Shown: piece after piece, positions 11,046-23,252 of the stretch
Layout of the letters: every line of letters begins with the position of its first letter
Numbering within the stretch: the stretch's first letter is position 1
Assembly (NCBI GenBank): GCA_029721515.1
Contig: CM056553.1
Coordinates: 7,824,349-7,888,348 of the forward strand
DNA length: 64,000 nucleotides
Reading direction: 5' to 3'
From: Synanceia verrucosa
Taxonomy: Eukaryota; Chordata; Actinopteri; Perciformes; Synanceiidae
Notes under the pieces: generated by a model
The model's input: only the letters and a program-made list of their open reading frames with translations
Database searches by the model: none
What the model was told of the DNA's origin: nothing
Program-made: the position numbers and the translations under genes

Positions 11046-13500
11046 CTTTGAAGGTGCAACGAGGTGCTGCACAATATCACAAAACGGCTATAATGCATCT
11101 GTGAGGACTGATCAATGCCAATGACACAAGCATTACTTCATCACATGTAATGGCTGTTTAAAGGTCAGGTTACTTAAAGAGAAAGCCAGACTTTTCAGCT
11201 AAAGATGGAATATGTAAGACCACTCACCCCTTGTGGTATCAATATTTCGACGTAAGCTGCTACCAAATACTGTATTAAACAATCAGAATGCAGTGTGAGG
11301 ACGATTTGAGTCATCCACAAAATAAGAAGGATGTGTCAAGTTTTACTCTTTTCTCAAAGGCTTCTGAAAGGACACAATCAATCCTGTTAGTGTATCAAGC
11401 TGCAATTAAAAGCAAATTAGCTTTTAGGTTTTTAACCAGTGCTGCATCCTGCTTCTTAATTTGCTTGTCAGGTCACTGCTTTCTTCATGGCTGGGAGATC
11501 TCTGATTTACAAGAATTATAGCCTCATTTTATTTCTAGTGCTAATGTTCAGGCATTAGCAGTATCGCTAACAGTGAGCAGTTATACTATGTTAAACCATC
11601 CAGACTGCCCTTTTTAATGTCTATTTGACTTTAAGAGTAACTGTATTCAAGCAACTTAAGTATTTTTTGCTGGATTTTTTTGGTTTTCATAGGTCCTTTT
11701 TTCCTCCTGCATAAACATGCACAGCCTTTTCTCAAACATCTTCCAAGATGGAAAAAGGGACTAGACTGTATTCAGACACTGCAGCAGCGTATGTAAAATT
11801 CCCTTTTGATCTTTGAGTCTGGGACACATACAGATGGTGGGACCCATTTTTTCATTTTCTTCAATTTAAGAGGGAGACTTTTTATTCTCAGATACAGCGC
11901 ACAACTCGGTCTACCTTGGACCGCTCATATCACATTTAATTGGATCAAAGTCTTCCGTTGCAACAAGACTTACAATTATTCTTCCTCAGCGGTGGAGCTA
12001 TTTTAATGAGCTCCTTTTCAAGCCTTCTTACCTTTCTAGCAACTAATCTACATCATTGCTGTTTTCTGTACATGAAGAAAACCTGAGGAAAAAAAACAGG
12101 GCTTTACACAAACAAGATGCATTTGTTCCACAAAAAGTTGAGCATCACTTAATTGTGTTTAATTCCTGAAAATCAACAAAACATACACAATATAGCTTGT
12201 TTTTTCTTTCTCTGCTGAGTTAAATTGACTTTAGCATTCTTCTGAACCCTGAAGAGCTTTGCACTTTCTCACGCATTTGAAATTCTCGAAACACCTTAGC
12301 CTTACATAGGAATGACTGAAATAAAGGTACTACACCCGAATGACAGGATTAGAACACGCTGGTTACATAATGTGCTGTGAGTAGGTTGTTAGTGTGTGAG
12401 CTGCACAGTAGAGTACCTTTCTGTGCGTTTCATACATACTTAGGAGGCGAGGATGAGTGCAGATTGCACATTTGGATGCAATACAACATCAGATCTGTTC
12501 GCTCCACTGTATTGTTCACGGCATATTTAACATTGCTCTCAACGTGAAGCATGTTCAAAGCTATGATAGTCAGTGACACACCAATTAAGACTACACACTA
12601 AGAACAGGACTGAACAGCCAGCCATGTCTCCTTCTCTTTCAAAAGGCATTTGTTATGTAAAATGTATTATGACTACAACTATGACAACAAACGTTGCTTC
12701 CCAATTACCTTCATCCATGGGAGGTACACTAAAACGGGTAAACAACTCTTTCAAGAGTGGTACGAGAGTCTTGAAGGAAACAGAGAAATTCCTGTGTTTT
12801 GAAACGCATTTTTAGCTCATTACTGACAGCAGCGTATGGCAAGCACTGCTTGATTAATTAGGCACACCAAATATTTATATATATTTATATGTATGTACCA
12901 TTCAGTTACTTAATTGGGTGCAAAAGCGTTTTTAAAATCCGAAGGAAAACAGTAGTTTACACCAGCTAGATGTGTGCGTGGTGAAATCTCCTGTATGAAA
13001 AGGTTTTGCACAGATATCCACTTAATTAATCTCAGTCCCTGCACATGTATTCACAAATGGGACCAGGTTCTTTGAAAAGACACAGAGGGGGGAACTAGGT
13101 TAGAGAGCTGAAGCCCCAGAAGGACTCCACTACACTCCACTCAATAAGAAAAGCCCTAAACGGATTTCTGTGAGGGAACTGTTCAGGGAGAACTGAACAG
13201 ATTGATGGATACACGTTCTGCATGCTATTGCTGGTGGAACAGCAACACCAAAAGCTTCTCATCGACAATTACAGCAGAGAGAGCAGAGCGGGAGATAAGG
13301 CGAAGGGAGACGATGCATTTCAGGAAGATATTAGGTTTGGGCAGGAGAAAAATATATCCACACAGCCTTATTCAGTCTGTTTCCTGCACAGCGTGTCGAC
13401 AGTCCTTGGCGGTATTACACAAGTGTGTGCAATTCAAATCCTCTCATTGTATTTTTGCAGATTCAATACGGTTCAAGGTCACTCATAGGCACCTGTAATT
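11046..13500. other. Non-coding stretch, no gene recognised
   Basis: Mixed AT-rich sequence without terminal repeats, LINE tails or long microsatellites. ORFs of 60-98 codons (for example 13202-13498) translate to unrecognisable peptides. Confidence 0.5.
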
Positions 13501-14270
13501 GATTATTACACGCAAGCAGCACCAGACTGATAAGCTCCTTTCACCATCTTAACACTGAGCCTATTTGATAAAGACTGAATTCATCTCCGCTGTTGACTGG
13601 CGACACAGGAGGTGTGGCGAGCAATACGATGACTGATTTCTACACTGCCATCACGAGACACAGATAATGGAACACGCTGATATGATTGCAGAGGCATTTT
13701 TGCCCCTAAGACAACAATGCATTACACATCAACAATTCAGCGTGGCCAATCAAGCACTGTGTGACACAAAGCATGTGTGCATTTAGCAGGCCCGAGGAGA
13801 AATGGATCAGGGGCCATGAGGGTCGTTAGGAGAGAGCGATGTGTCGGATCACAGATTGAAAAGGACACACTTCTTTTCTTCAGTGTATAAAAGGTAAAAG
13901 CAGTAAATGGGTGCTGGGCTAAACTGTGTAATCTAACAGTGTGGGATACAATCACTGCAGGAGAATAGGCTGTGAGACGAGCCACCTCACAATTCAAAGG
14001 GACGTGAGGCTTCAGCAGCACATCACAGGTACAATCCAATGCATATGGCGGAAAATAACATCAGCTTGTGGGCGGCCTTGATAAGAAATCTCTCCCTATC
14101 CTTTCTCCTTTTCGTCACTACTGTCTCGCTCACAGCGGGAAGCGCGTGGCTTGGCACAACTTTTGAAGTCTCACTTGGACACACGGCAAAGGGTTGCAGG
14201 TGTTGATTAGACGTCAGCTTCACTTTGGGAGATAAGTTGCAGTGTGAACAGGCCATTCTTGATTTTCAAG
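13501..14270. other. Candidate conserved non-coding block
   Basis: A repeat-free stretch of moderate GC with balanced word composition, unlike the AT-rich flanks. It holds short AT-rich homeobox-like words and overlapping open frames on the minus strand (13737-14039, 14023-14256) with no domain. Low stop density over several hundred bases is weak support for constrained or unusual sequence. The enhancer idea is inference only. Confidence 0.25.
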
Positions 14271-15517
14271 GGCATAGGATGCATTTGAGAGACTGCCAAA
14301 GGTCTGCCTTCATGCTGCCGTTCACACTGAAAACAACCCAGAGGAGAATGATACTGTAGTTTTCATGCAGGCTTTTTGAAAACCCAGTCAAATGACTCTT
14401 TCAGTCATTCTGTTTAATACTAATGCATGTCTTACACGAAGGATGCTAAAATCAGGCATTGAATTAGATGTGCTTATGCATTTTAAATATGTATCAGCAG
14501 ATTGATGTCTTAATCTTGCCGTGCTTTTATTCATCAATCATTCTTAAGTAGGATGACAACAAGATGCACAGTAATTGAGAGATACCTGTAATTTCAAAGC
14601 CATGAAATTGTCCTTTTTTATATCTATGTTTGATATTCATACATTCACCTATGTATACTGGATCAAATTGAATATGCATAATGAGTAAATTATAATGTTT
14701 TTCGGTCTTTTTTTTTTATTTTTTAAGAAATTTCTCTTGGCGGCAGCCAGTTGAACCCCCTTTCTACAATGTTCTGTGGGACTTGAGCCCAGTGTGTCAT
14801 TCAGTGTGCTAAAACAATGCAGGTACTGATGCAGGGGTTGCTAGGCAACACTAACTACTTGATTATTTATTAAATAAAAGGAGGTATGGCGTGTCTGTTT
14901 ATGTGTGGGGCAGTCTGTTATTCATGGAAATTACTGCTGTTTTTCATATTCTGGCTATTCTTTCTCTAGAGGAGAGAGGCCATGTAATAGCAGCATTCCT
15001 CTGCTTATCAATGTGATGAGCCACAGGGCTGACAGAGCTCAAGGCCGGATTGAGAAGTGGTGAATGAGTTTGTTGCTGTGTGGGCGTGTGTGGATGCATG
15101 CACATCTATTGAGCAAATAGTATGCAAAGTTAATTAAAAAATTGTCCTGAACAATGAGTCCGGCAACTGAGAAACCTCACCTAAATGATAGCGGAAGTCA
15201 CCGTAGCATTAAAGTTGCTCTTGAAGTTGACCCCAACAAATTGAACACAGAACTAAAGGGCCGTATCCTAAACCAGGTGCACTGTGGGGCATGGTGTCCC
15301 ATTGTTGGAGCATGGCTATCTCGAAGCATCAGAAAGTAATTGTGGCAGTAACCAAAAACCTGGTCGAAAGCTAATGTTATTGTTCTATATTTTATTTTAT
15401 ATATTATATTCATTACAACATGTTACTTTATCAGCACATGTCACTTGTAACCTCGTACTTAGCAGCTTACTGTGTGCTTATCTTCTTGTGGTATTTTTCT
15501 CTATTTTTATATTGCTC
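14271..15517. other. Non-coding stretch, no gene recognised
   Basis: AT-rich sequence with a short T run near 14708-14719. No repeat family, exon or RNA gene recognised. Confidence 0.5.
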
Positions 15518-15962
15518 ATAGCCTGGTCTTACTAGACCTTCATACTATCGTACAGAGGGTCTGGCATTCCTCTATTGAGAACCGATTTCAGACGGGAGGC
15601 GTGAATTCTGTTGACGTTTGAAAAGATTGGATCTGATTTTACCCAATTGCTAGCATTCAGGTTAGCCAACTCCTAAAGCCACGGCATCTTTGCCAGCAAT
15701 AAAACTGGTTAAACATTCGTCTTGCTCCGACTTCAATTGCTGAATATTTGGGAGCCTAGCCAAAATGGATTGAATGGTTTCCTTCACTTCCATCTCTGCC
15801 GCCATTGTCAAACTGCAACCAGTCAGACTACAATGACAATGCTGCGCATGTGTTCGACGTCATCGTTAACACCCGCCTCCCCCGTTCCCCCCACCATTCG
15901 CTGATTGGCCAGGATGGAAATCATCTTGAGAAATCCAGTCCAAGGGATCAAACCCAGACGTA
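15518..15962. mobile_element. MITE-like non-autonomous DNA element
   Basis: The element opens with ATAGCCTGGTCTTACTAGAC at 15518 and closes near 15962 with GGATCAAACCCAGACG. I recall both ends from a repeat common in fish genomes in which this TAGCCTGGTC start and an ATTGGC...GAGAAATCCAGTCCAAGG 3' part occur together. No transposase is encoded and I could not define terminal inverted repeats or a target-site duplication with certainty. The compound microsatellite begins directly after its 3' end. Confidence 0.5.
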
Positions 15963-15983
15963 ATAATAATAATACTAATAATA

Positions 15984-16018
<35 letters not shown>

Positions 16019-16096
16019 GTATGTGTATATGTATATATATATATATATATATATACATATACACATACACATACATACACACACACACACACACAA
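15984..16096. repeat. Compound (TG)n(TA)n(CA)n microsatellite, perfect palindrome
   Basis: A TG tract (15984-16010) passes through interrupted TATG/TGTA units into (TA)n (about 16032-16055), then back through ACAC/ATAC units to a CA tract ending at 16095. From 15992 to 16095 every base is complementary to its mirror position (position sum 32087), with no spacer, so the 104 bp form a perfect inverted repeat. Short ORFs of Cys-Val or Thr-His repeats here are microsatellite translations. Confidence 0.97.
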
Positions 16097-16164
16097 AAGT
16101 CAAAGCATAATACATTCCTTTTTTAGTCACATTATTCACGTGCCACTAACCCCAAAAACTGCAA

Positions 16165-17280
16165 AATAATGGAATTTTTAAACCTTTAAATTTCAAAATG
16201 TGACTAACCACAATTATTTATAAAAAAGTAATCATTTGACAGCTCTAGTTTTCATTTTATGACATTAATTTCATTGGGTATTTATTAGTGTTTAGCCTTT
16301 CAAAAACTATATTTTCACCATGGAAAAGTGCTTGTTTCTGTTTTCCAAATTCACCATTTAAATAGCGATACGCTAGGCTAGAGTTGGACAAACTCTAAAT
16401 GCTCTTGCACCATGCACTTTAGACCATATGCTTTAGATTGTTGAAATAGAACCCAAACTGTATGTAGCCTTGGTGAATTAGTGAATCCTCCTTACGCACC
16501 AGTTCCATCTCTGGAGGCAACAACATTGTTAGACATCAGCTATGTCCTAAATCCCTGCATTGCAACCAGTTTAGGAGAAATGTAGGTCATCATTGAAACC
16601 CCCCAGCTCAAATCCAACTGACATCTTTGTGGTAAGAAAAGTCTTGAGCCGCACACTAATCCTTCCGGTCATACTGAGTTTCAAATTCCATCTCCATTTT
16701 CTCATTATAGGTTTTGGAGATACTGAGACCCCATATTGGTCAAGAGATAGTTCAGTTAATCTGATAGGGTTCTGTAGTGAGGCCTGTAGGAACCGATGAT
16801 CCTGGATCCATGGGTTGGAGATATTAACAGCACAGAGCAAGTGGTGAAAACTCAAGAGGGAACACGGTGGGCTAAGGCCAACCATACTGAATATAACCTC
16901 GCTGATTGTTATTTTTTTCGATAGCCAAGAAACGTGCCCCAAATATCGGAAAGGGTGATTGATTCTGTGGTTATTTGTGGAGAAGTTGAAGTGAGAAAGT
17001 GAAGAAATTTACAGTACGTAAAAGGAAAAGGCAAACAAAATCACGCTGCATTGTTGTCCCCTAAAGCAAAGGTTTACTGATTGTGAAATGAAAAATAATT
17101 TTCACAGCAACTCACACAGCAAATGTAACCTGTGGCTTGTGCCCTGGGGACAGAAAAGCTGTTTATAAATGGCTAAAAATACACTCAAGCAAATAAGCGC
17201 AAGAAAATGTACATGACTACCTGCTCAAACACACATACACACAGCTTTTTATTGTTGCACTGCTGTCTATTGTCTGCACT
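16165..17280. repeat. Possible dispersed fish repeat, class unknown
   Basis: Parts of this block, notably ATCTCTGGAGGCAACAAC near 16508-16525, the stretch around 16575-16640, and TGGGTTGGAGATATTAACAG near 16811, feel familiar as dispersed fish sequence, but I cannot name a family or define ends. A 123-codon minus-strand ORF (16571-16942) has no recognisable domain. An old repeat or plain unique DNA are both possible. Confidence 0.3.
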
Positions 17281-20040
17281 TCATGTCATTCTGATGAAGT
17301 CCTGTTCTTTTTTTGGTGCCTTTCTCTTGATAATACAAAAGTCTTTTTTTTCCACTCCAAGATGCAGTAGTTGTGTATCTGTGTGACAAGCATCTAATTC
17401 CATCTCATAACAGACTAAAATCCTCCTCATTGGGGTGAGCAGGAAGATCGATACTGTTGACATGGTAGAAAATAGGTCAGGATGTGTGTGAGTCAAAGCG
17501 GCACAGGGAGTCAACCTTTCCACTACTTTGCTGTCTGTTGAGACACTACAGCCTTGCAACAAAATGGGCCTGAAAGTAGTGTGTTTGGACTAAACCCAAG
17601 CATAAAACAGCAACTAATAAAATGTTCAGAGGCACAAACCTCTAGCTACACAACTCGGGATAACGCAATAGATCTGGTCAGTGTTCGTAATGTTCCCTAA
17701 CCCACATCGTCTGAATCCAGTTAATGTTTTACAGACGTCACCGGAGGCGATTTGCCCCACACACACCTACACACATGCACACACACATCTGTGCCTGTGC
17801 ACATTCATGTGGATGTACTCACACAGTGGTGGGAAAACGACCTTGGAAGGCTGGTGTACAGCTTTTGTTGTGCAAGCATTCAAACATCCTGTAGCAGTTG
17901 CTCAATTTCAGTTGTTTTTGGAAACATTAAAAGTCTCCAAAGTGTTTTCTTTGTCTCCTCATTTGTTTTTCTGTTCTCTGGGACTCTCAGGTTCTTGGCT
18001 CTGTGAATGATTTCTCTTTTCCTTTCCCTGTTCAAACTGTTCAAGGCTAATCTCCAGCAGGGTTCTGGCCCATTTAGACTGTTTTCATGTAAGGCAAAAT
18101 TTAAGAGGAGGCATGATGCACATCAGTAGGATGTAGAGCCTGGGCTGACAGGCCAAATGTCTCCTGAAATAGAATGACAAGCAAAACATCGAGGATTTCA
18201 GCTGGAGTTGATTTAAGTTATGTCCCAGGCTGTAAGATGCAGAAAGTTGTGTATCACAGTTGGCAATTTGGCACTGTGCTACTGGGTACTAGACCTTGCC
18301 GCGGACCTGTGTGGGCAGATGTGCTGCTCTGATTTGGCTGTAGGCTCACAGTGGGAATGCAGTCTGCAGGGTGGAGATTGAGCATGGAAACAGATCAGAG
18401 ATTTCTCTGTGTAGATCATGCAGATACTTGGGAGAAACATATAAAATATGAGAGAGAGCAGTGAAATGATCACTGACTCTGAGAACTTGCTTTGGAAAAC
18501 ATGGAGGTGATTAGAGGTTGCCTTTTTTTTAATTTATGCATTTGAAGATTCACAAACGTTTTGCCCATCTTAATGCCTTAAACTGGCTAGAAATGATGGT
18601 CATCAATGAATCATTTCTAAATATAGAAGTAGAACTGACAGAGTAGGAGTAACGTGTCCATTCAGTTTTTGTTTTTTTTTTTAACTCGTTAACACTTCGT
18701 TTTTTGAGAGGTTACATTACTTTATTCAATAACGTAATTAGTAAATTAGTAAATTTAAAAAAATAAGAAAGAAGAAAAGTCTGCCCTTGTAATAAGACAT
18801 CATTAATTATGATTTCTCTCTTTTCCCAGTAAATCCTGTTTCATGTTGTTCAACACCTTCCACTGATTATCTAATATTCTTGGAGCAGCTGAGTGGATCC
18901 TGCATATCACAGCTTTAAGAGAGGTACTGTCTTCCCTATAATTAAAGTCATACATGTCTAAGTCCTCACAGGAAAGGCTTGACCTGTTTGCCAAGTGCTG
19001 AGTGAAGTTAATATCATCAAAGCCGACTTATCGCCAAGAGGATGGCTTGCTGATTAAAGGAGGCTTTTAAGACAATCCCATGCTGACATTCACCTGTATT
19101 GGAGGCTAACACTGTTTATGAGCTGCTTGATTGACAGCTGCTCTTTCTTGATGTGGTGTCATGCTTAAAAACAGGCACACATGCACACAGTGTTAAGACC
19201 TAGAGGTTGAGATTCGGACAATGGGCACACATAGAATGGCAATCCACGGCTACAAGCCTGGCACGCTCAAGTGCACCACTATGGATTAGCAGTTAGCCTA
19301 GCAGTACCCCTTGATTATGCGCTTTGTGGTGACAACCTGAGCACAGCTCCATTATAATTGACCTTGTGTTAAACCAAGCAAGCTCACACTTTTCCATAAT
19401 GGTCTCTGCAAATAAACCTTTAGGTTCTTTACCTGATGCGTGGCAAAGTCACATGGCATTTCACTCTTCAGTTACCAGACAGAGGCAGACCTCCTGCTCC
19501 TCAGGTATTATTATCACTACATACTCTTTGGGTCTCCCAAATGGCAATTATTTCACCATTAGTTCATGGCCTCTGGTCTTGTGTTAGCACCTAGGTAGGC
19601 CACAGTAATGACAAAGTGGAGCTGGCAAAATGAAATTTCAAAGACAGAAATGTGTCATTTTAAGCAAACATTTCATGCAGGATGTATTGCTATAAGCGAA
19701 TACAATATTTAGACTTGCAATCCCATATATCGCTCTCTCTCTCTAATTGTTTCTTTTGTAAAAAATTACATAAAAACAGATGTCAGTTTTCGTATCTGTC
19801 TCTAATGTTTTGGTATGTGGTGGGTGTTTCTGTCATTGACACTATTATTATTTGGATATCCGCATCACCTATTACAACAATAAAGCCTGAAACAGCAGCA
19901 CTTTGTTATTTCAAGGAGCTGTCTCTCAAATTTACAAGATCCTTTTAATGATGAATCCATGTTGCGTGCTCCACGTTTGACAACATGCCTCATGAATAGC
20001 ATACAACGCTGTGCCCCAGTCGATTCCGACATGACTCAGA
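17281..20040. other. Non-coding stretch, no gene recognised
   Basis: AT-rich sequence with an interrupted (CA)n run near 17758-17788, a T run at about 18670-18681 and a small (CT)n at 19732-19743. No ORF has supported exon boundaries. Confidence 0.5.
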
Positions 20041-20048
20041 GGTGCTAC

Positions 20049-20075
20049 CAGGGCTCGAAAAAAAAAGTTGGACTT
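20049..20075. mobile_element. Possible hAT-like terminus fragment
   Basis: The word CAGGGCTCGAAA at 20049-20060 resembles hAT termini of the CAGGG type. No partner terminus or target duplication was found nearby, so this may be chance. Confidence 0.25.
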
Positions 20076-20748
20076 TGAAAAAGGGCATGACATGAAGTTT
20101 TATTGAACTCTTGCTGTATTTTCCTCTTAGGCATCTCAGAAAAAAATATGTCAAACATTTGGAAGCATATTTCCAATAAATGTATGGGATCAGGATTTGA
20201 GATTAGTGACAACAATATAATGGCTCTAAGTCTAGTGATTCATACAAGACATCAGAGTCATTATACATGCAGAACTTGTAAATGTCATATCCATTTATGT
20301 TCATTATACTCACCTTATATTCTAAATGTGCGATATGTTCTTCCTGAAGTTTTACCAAAAAGGATTCCATCAATATGGCAGCCACCAATGAGCAATCAAG
20401 TCGCCTGTTTGTGAAGTGATTACAATCATGCAGCTATTCCCTGCATAGAAATCCATGTCAAAAGAATTTAGATCTCTGGCCATCAATGGAAAGGGCTTCC
20501 TGTGGTGTGTGTTGCTCATCTGTGTGATTGATGATAGGGCCTTGCTCTCTGTGGTCTATGACGAGGCCTCAGTGGACTAGTCCCATAGCAACTACTCAAA
20601 TGTGACAAGCAGACCAAGCTGGCAGACACTGGCCAAGGTGAGATCAGGACAGATGGGAAGCCTCTCTCCAGAGTATCTGCCACATAGCACAACCAAACAA
20701 ACTGCTTAAAGATTCACTTTAGAGTCCCCTCCCTTTCCCATCTCGCAG

Positions 20749-20849
20749 GCATGGCCCTCGCCTGGCTCCTCCAACAGGTCTGTTTCATTTACGTTTTGAC
20801 ACTGGTGTTCTTCACGCTCCCTTGCCACACCGAGCCCCAGGTCTTCAAG
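20749..20849 (+). CDS. Candidate first coding exon with signal peptide
   Basis: A pyrimidine-rich tract (CCCTCCCTTTCCCATCTCGCAG) precedes an AG at 20747-20748, a strong splice acceptor. Two bases later is an ATG (20751) with G at -3 and G at +4. The frame encodes 33 residues: a short N-region (MALAWLLQQ), a hydrophobic core (VCFIYVLTLVFFTLP) and a polar C-region (CHTEP), the layout of a secretory signal peptide. It ends in AAG with GT at 20850-20851 (GTTAAT, a moderate donor), giving a phase-0 exon end. GC content and C-ending codons exceed the flanks. I do not recognise the protein; a secreted or membrane neural protein would fit. The open frame runs on to 20948, so the donor is inferred. 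An upstream non-coding exon would be required, possibly near 10.98 kb. Confidence 0.4.
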
Positions 20850-20976
20850 GTTAATCAGTTTGTTTGGTTGTATATGCCAGGATGCATCTGTAATCCCATG
20901 GTTTGTCCATATATCACACCAGGAATGTTAGGGAAAGCAGGAATGTAACCCCAATAATCCAGAGCAGTGGACTTAT

Positions 20977-21300
20977 AATGCGTTTAGACAGACAACGCTC
21001 CCCTTTGATTTGCTGTCAAATTTTACAAGAATGGCGAGGAGCGCGGGTGGTTCTCCTGTGAGACACCAGAGGGGACGGCAGCGCTCACACCACCAGTCAT
21101 CCAGGCCCGGTTCCTCCTCTTCACGCCTGAACGGCATCCTAAACATGGCTGTGCTGACCTTGCGAGCAGCCATTAAACACCTGGAGGAATTCTCCCCGTC
21201 TAATTACATTTACCACCGCCAGCCCTTCAGTGAAAACATGGACTGTTCCCCAACGGTGTCAAGTCTAAGTTCATTTTTAATTATTCTGTGATAAACTGTA
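20977..21300. other. GC-rich block with overlapping ORFs, probably repeat-derived
   Basis: A GC- and CpG-richer block starting with TGCGTTTAGACAGACAACGC. A plus-strand frame from ATG 21030 reads a basic, Ser/Arg-rich start and then NMAVLTLRAAIKHLEEF. The minus strand is also open at 20973-21173. Near 21630 lies CGCGTCCGGTGTGAACACAC, which is like the right end of fish PIF/Harbinger-type elements (GCGT...GTGTGAAC), while the left start is only loosely its inverse. I favour a remnant of a DNA element with captured or coding sequence; a genuine exon cannot be excluded. Confidence 0.35.
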
Positions 21301-21775
21301 GTCAAAGCACAGTGTTTGGATGATTTAATATTTCATAGGAAGTAGAGAGACAGGACACAATGGCATTGATATTGTCAGATGTAATGATGAATTAAATTAT
21401 TTTTATGGGTGATTAATCTGTTTATGTTCTCTATTAATTGTGGTCTCTATAATGTCTGTCTGATTCTGTCTGATCAACATTTTAAAAACATCAGATGAAT
21501 GCAAGCAACAGATCTTCACCAGGTCCCCACCGATAATTCAGACATCCGATTTAACTTTTTGAGTGACAGCCACAACTGTAGCAGCCTGCGCCGCGTCACT
21601 TTCACTTTCGTTTCACACAGTCGCGTCCGGTGTGAACACACCTTTACTCTGTCACTGTCGTTTATTCTCCTACATTTGTTTTTAGCCTCTGTGAGGCTCT
21701 TTAAACGGCGTAATGTACAAAAAATGCTGTATACAGTAAATAAAGTTTGATTCGATTTGATTATCCGTCACAAGT
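21301..21775 (+). mobile_element. Retroelement-like 3' end with AATAAA and TTGATT tail
   Basis: The segment ends with AATAAA at 21739-21744 followed by GTTTGATTCGATTTGATT, a short-period tail typical of fish LINE or SINE 3' ends. The upstream 21590-21660 part is GC-rich and contains CGCGTCCGGTGTGAAC. No coding remnant is recognisable. The 5' boundary is unknown. Confidence 0.45.
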
Positions 21776-22124
21776 TCATGTCACTCTTAATTTGACTTTG
21801 TGAGGGCATCAGAGGGCTGCTCAGAGATTTATTTTATGCCATAACTCATTTTATGTGTACATTATGATTTATTTCAGAGATTTACTGTAATTTGCATCTT
21901 ATTTTGTACACAGTTAATTTCTTCAGTTTTTGAAAGTTGTGAAATTAAAGTTGTAGAAAAATTTAAGTGTTATGCCTTCAATTTCTATCATTGTTGCAAG
22001 TGTTAAAGAGCTAAAATATCAACCTATCAGTCAGTTATGACATTTTTTTCCTGCTAAATATTGATATCGGCCTCAAAAATCTGGAACCAAAGAGTTATTA
22101 TTCCTGTTTAACAATGACTGAAAG

Positions 22125-22633
22125 GGACAGTGTGTGAAATTTAGTGTGTTCTTTTGGCAGAAATCATTAAATATTAGAGGGAACAGTCTTGCAGATGGTG
22201 GTAATAATCATCATTAATTAGATTAGCTTTCTTTAGTTTATATGAATATGAAAATTGGCATACTTTTGTTACCTTGTTTCTACATTAGCACAGAGTAGAC
22301 AAACCGGCTTGTCAACTTTCACTACTTAGACTAGGAAATGAGACATAGGAACCCTCTGTTTGTGCTGAGGAGCTGGAGCATTTATTTCACCACAAACAGC
22401 AACTTTCATTGTGCGTTTGTTTGATATCATCAAAAGTTAAGCTAACACGCTAACACTCACTTAAACATGCACACCTACATTCTACACACTGACTGCTATT
22501 CTCCAAATTACCGATTTTACTCTTCACAACTAGCTCTAGGTGAGGACATTGAGATTTTAGTGTTGGCCACCATAGTTCTGAGGCACTTAAATTGGCTGCC
22601 ATCTGCAACCTCACGAAATCCTACACACCGCTC
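22125..22633. mobile_element. Non-autonomous DNA element, common fish family
   Basis: The left end reads GGGACAGTGTGTGAAATTTAG (from 22124) and the right end AAATCCTACACACCGC (22616-22631). The ends are imperfect inverted repeats of the form C-x-GTGTGT-xxx-ATTT-x-GT. The interior has TTTTGGCAGAAAT near the left end and ATCTGCAACCTCACGAAATC near the right. I recognise this layout as a very widespread fish repeat. No target-site duplication was established and nothing is coded. Confidence 0.6.
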
Positions 22634-23252
22634 AGCAGATTAATGTTCCTAAATTCATACAGTATCCTAGGTAATGGATTCATTTTCAACAGTTTTATTC
22701 TTGTAAAAGCTAATATCTGATATCTTTTCCCGAAGGGGCATGTTTTTCATATGCACCAAATAAATCATGTACTAATATTATTTAACAATTGATGTGCATC
22801 TAACCACACTCAATATGTGTCTCTTTGATTACACAAAACCAAAGATCATGTTCATGTGGGGCCATGCTGAAAAGACTGTGGTGGGTCTGACAGCGGTGGA
22901 GCAATTCCAAATAGGCCTCATGGTTCAGTGAATGAAAGGCGTCGGTAATAGCACTTCATTGTAGAAAGACAGGATGCTGAGTGGAGTGAGGCGGGTGGGG
23001 GGAGGGTGGTGCTATTTTGATATCATTCAAAAGCTCAACCATGACTTCTCAAAGCAATTACTATACTGTCATTGTTGAAAATGGAGTGTCAAATTCAGAT
23101 CACTAAAAATACTGCAATTACACCCAGACCTGAGAGCAATGAGAATACTTTCTATTTTTAACACGTAAGTTGACTGAAGCCTTGTGCATTTCTCAAAACA
23201 ATCACATACAATTTGTCCAGGTGAAAACAACTGAGAATGTTTTGGTCACCAA
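22634..23252. other. Non-coding stretch, no gene recognised
   Basis: Ordinary AT-rich sequence between two DNA elements. No repeat ends, exon or RNA gene seen. Confidence 0.5.

Noticed and set aside
15823..16126. ORFs of 60-89 codons with Cys-Val, Tyr-Ile and Thr-His repeats on both strands
   Set aside because: They are translations of the (TG)n(TA)n(CA)n microsatellite.
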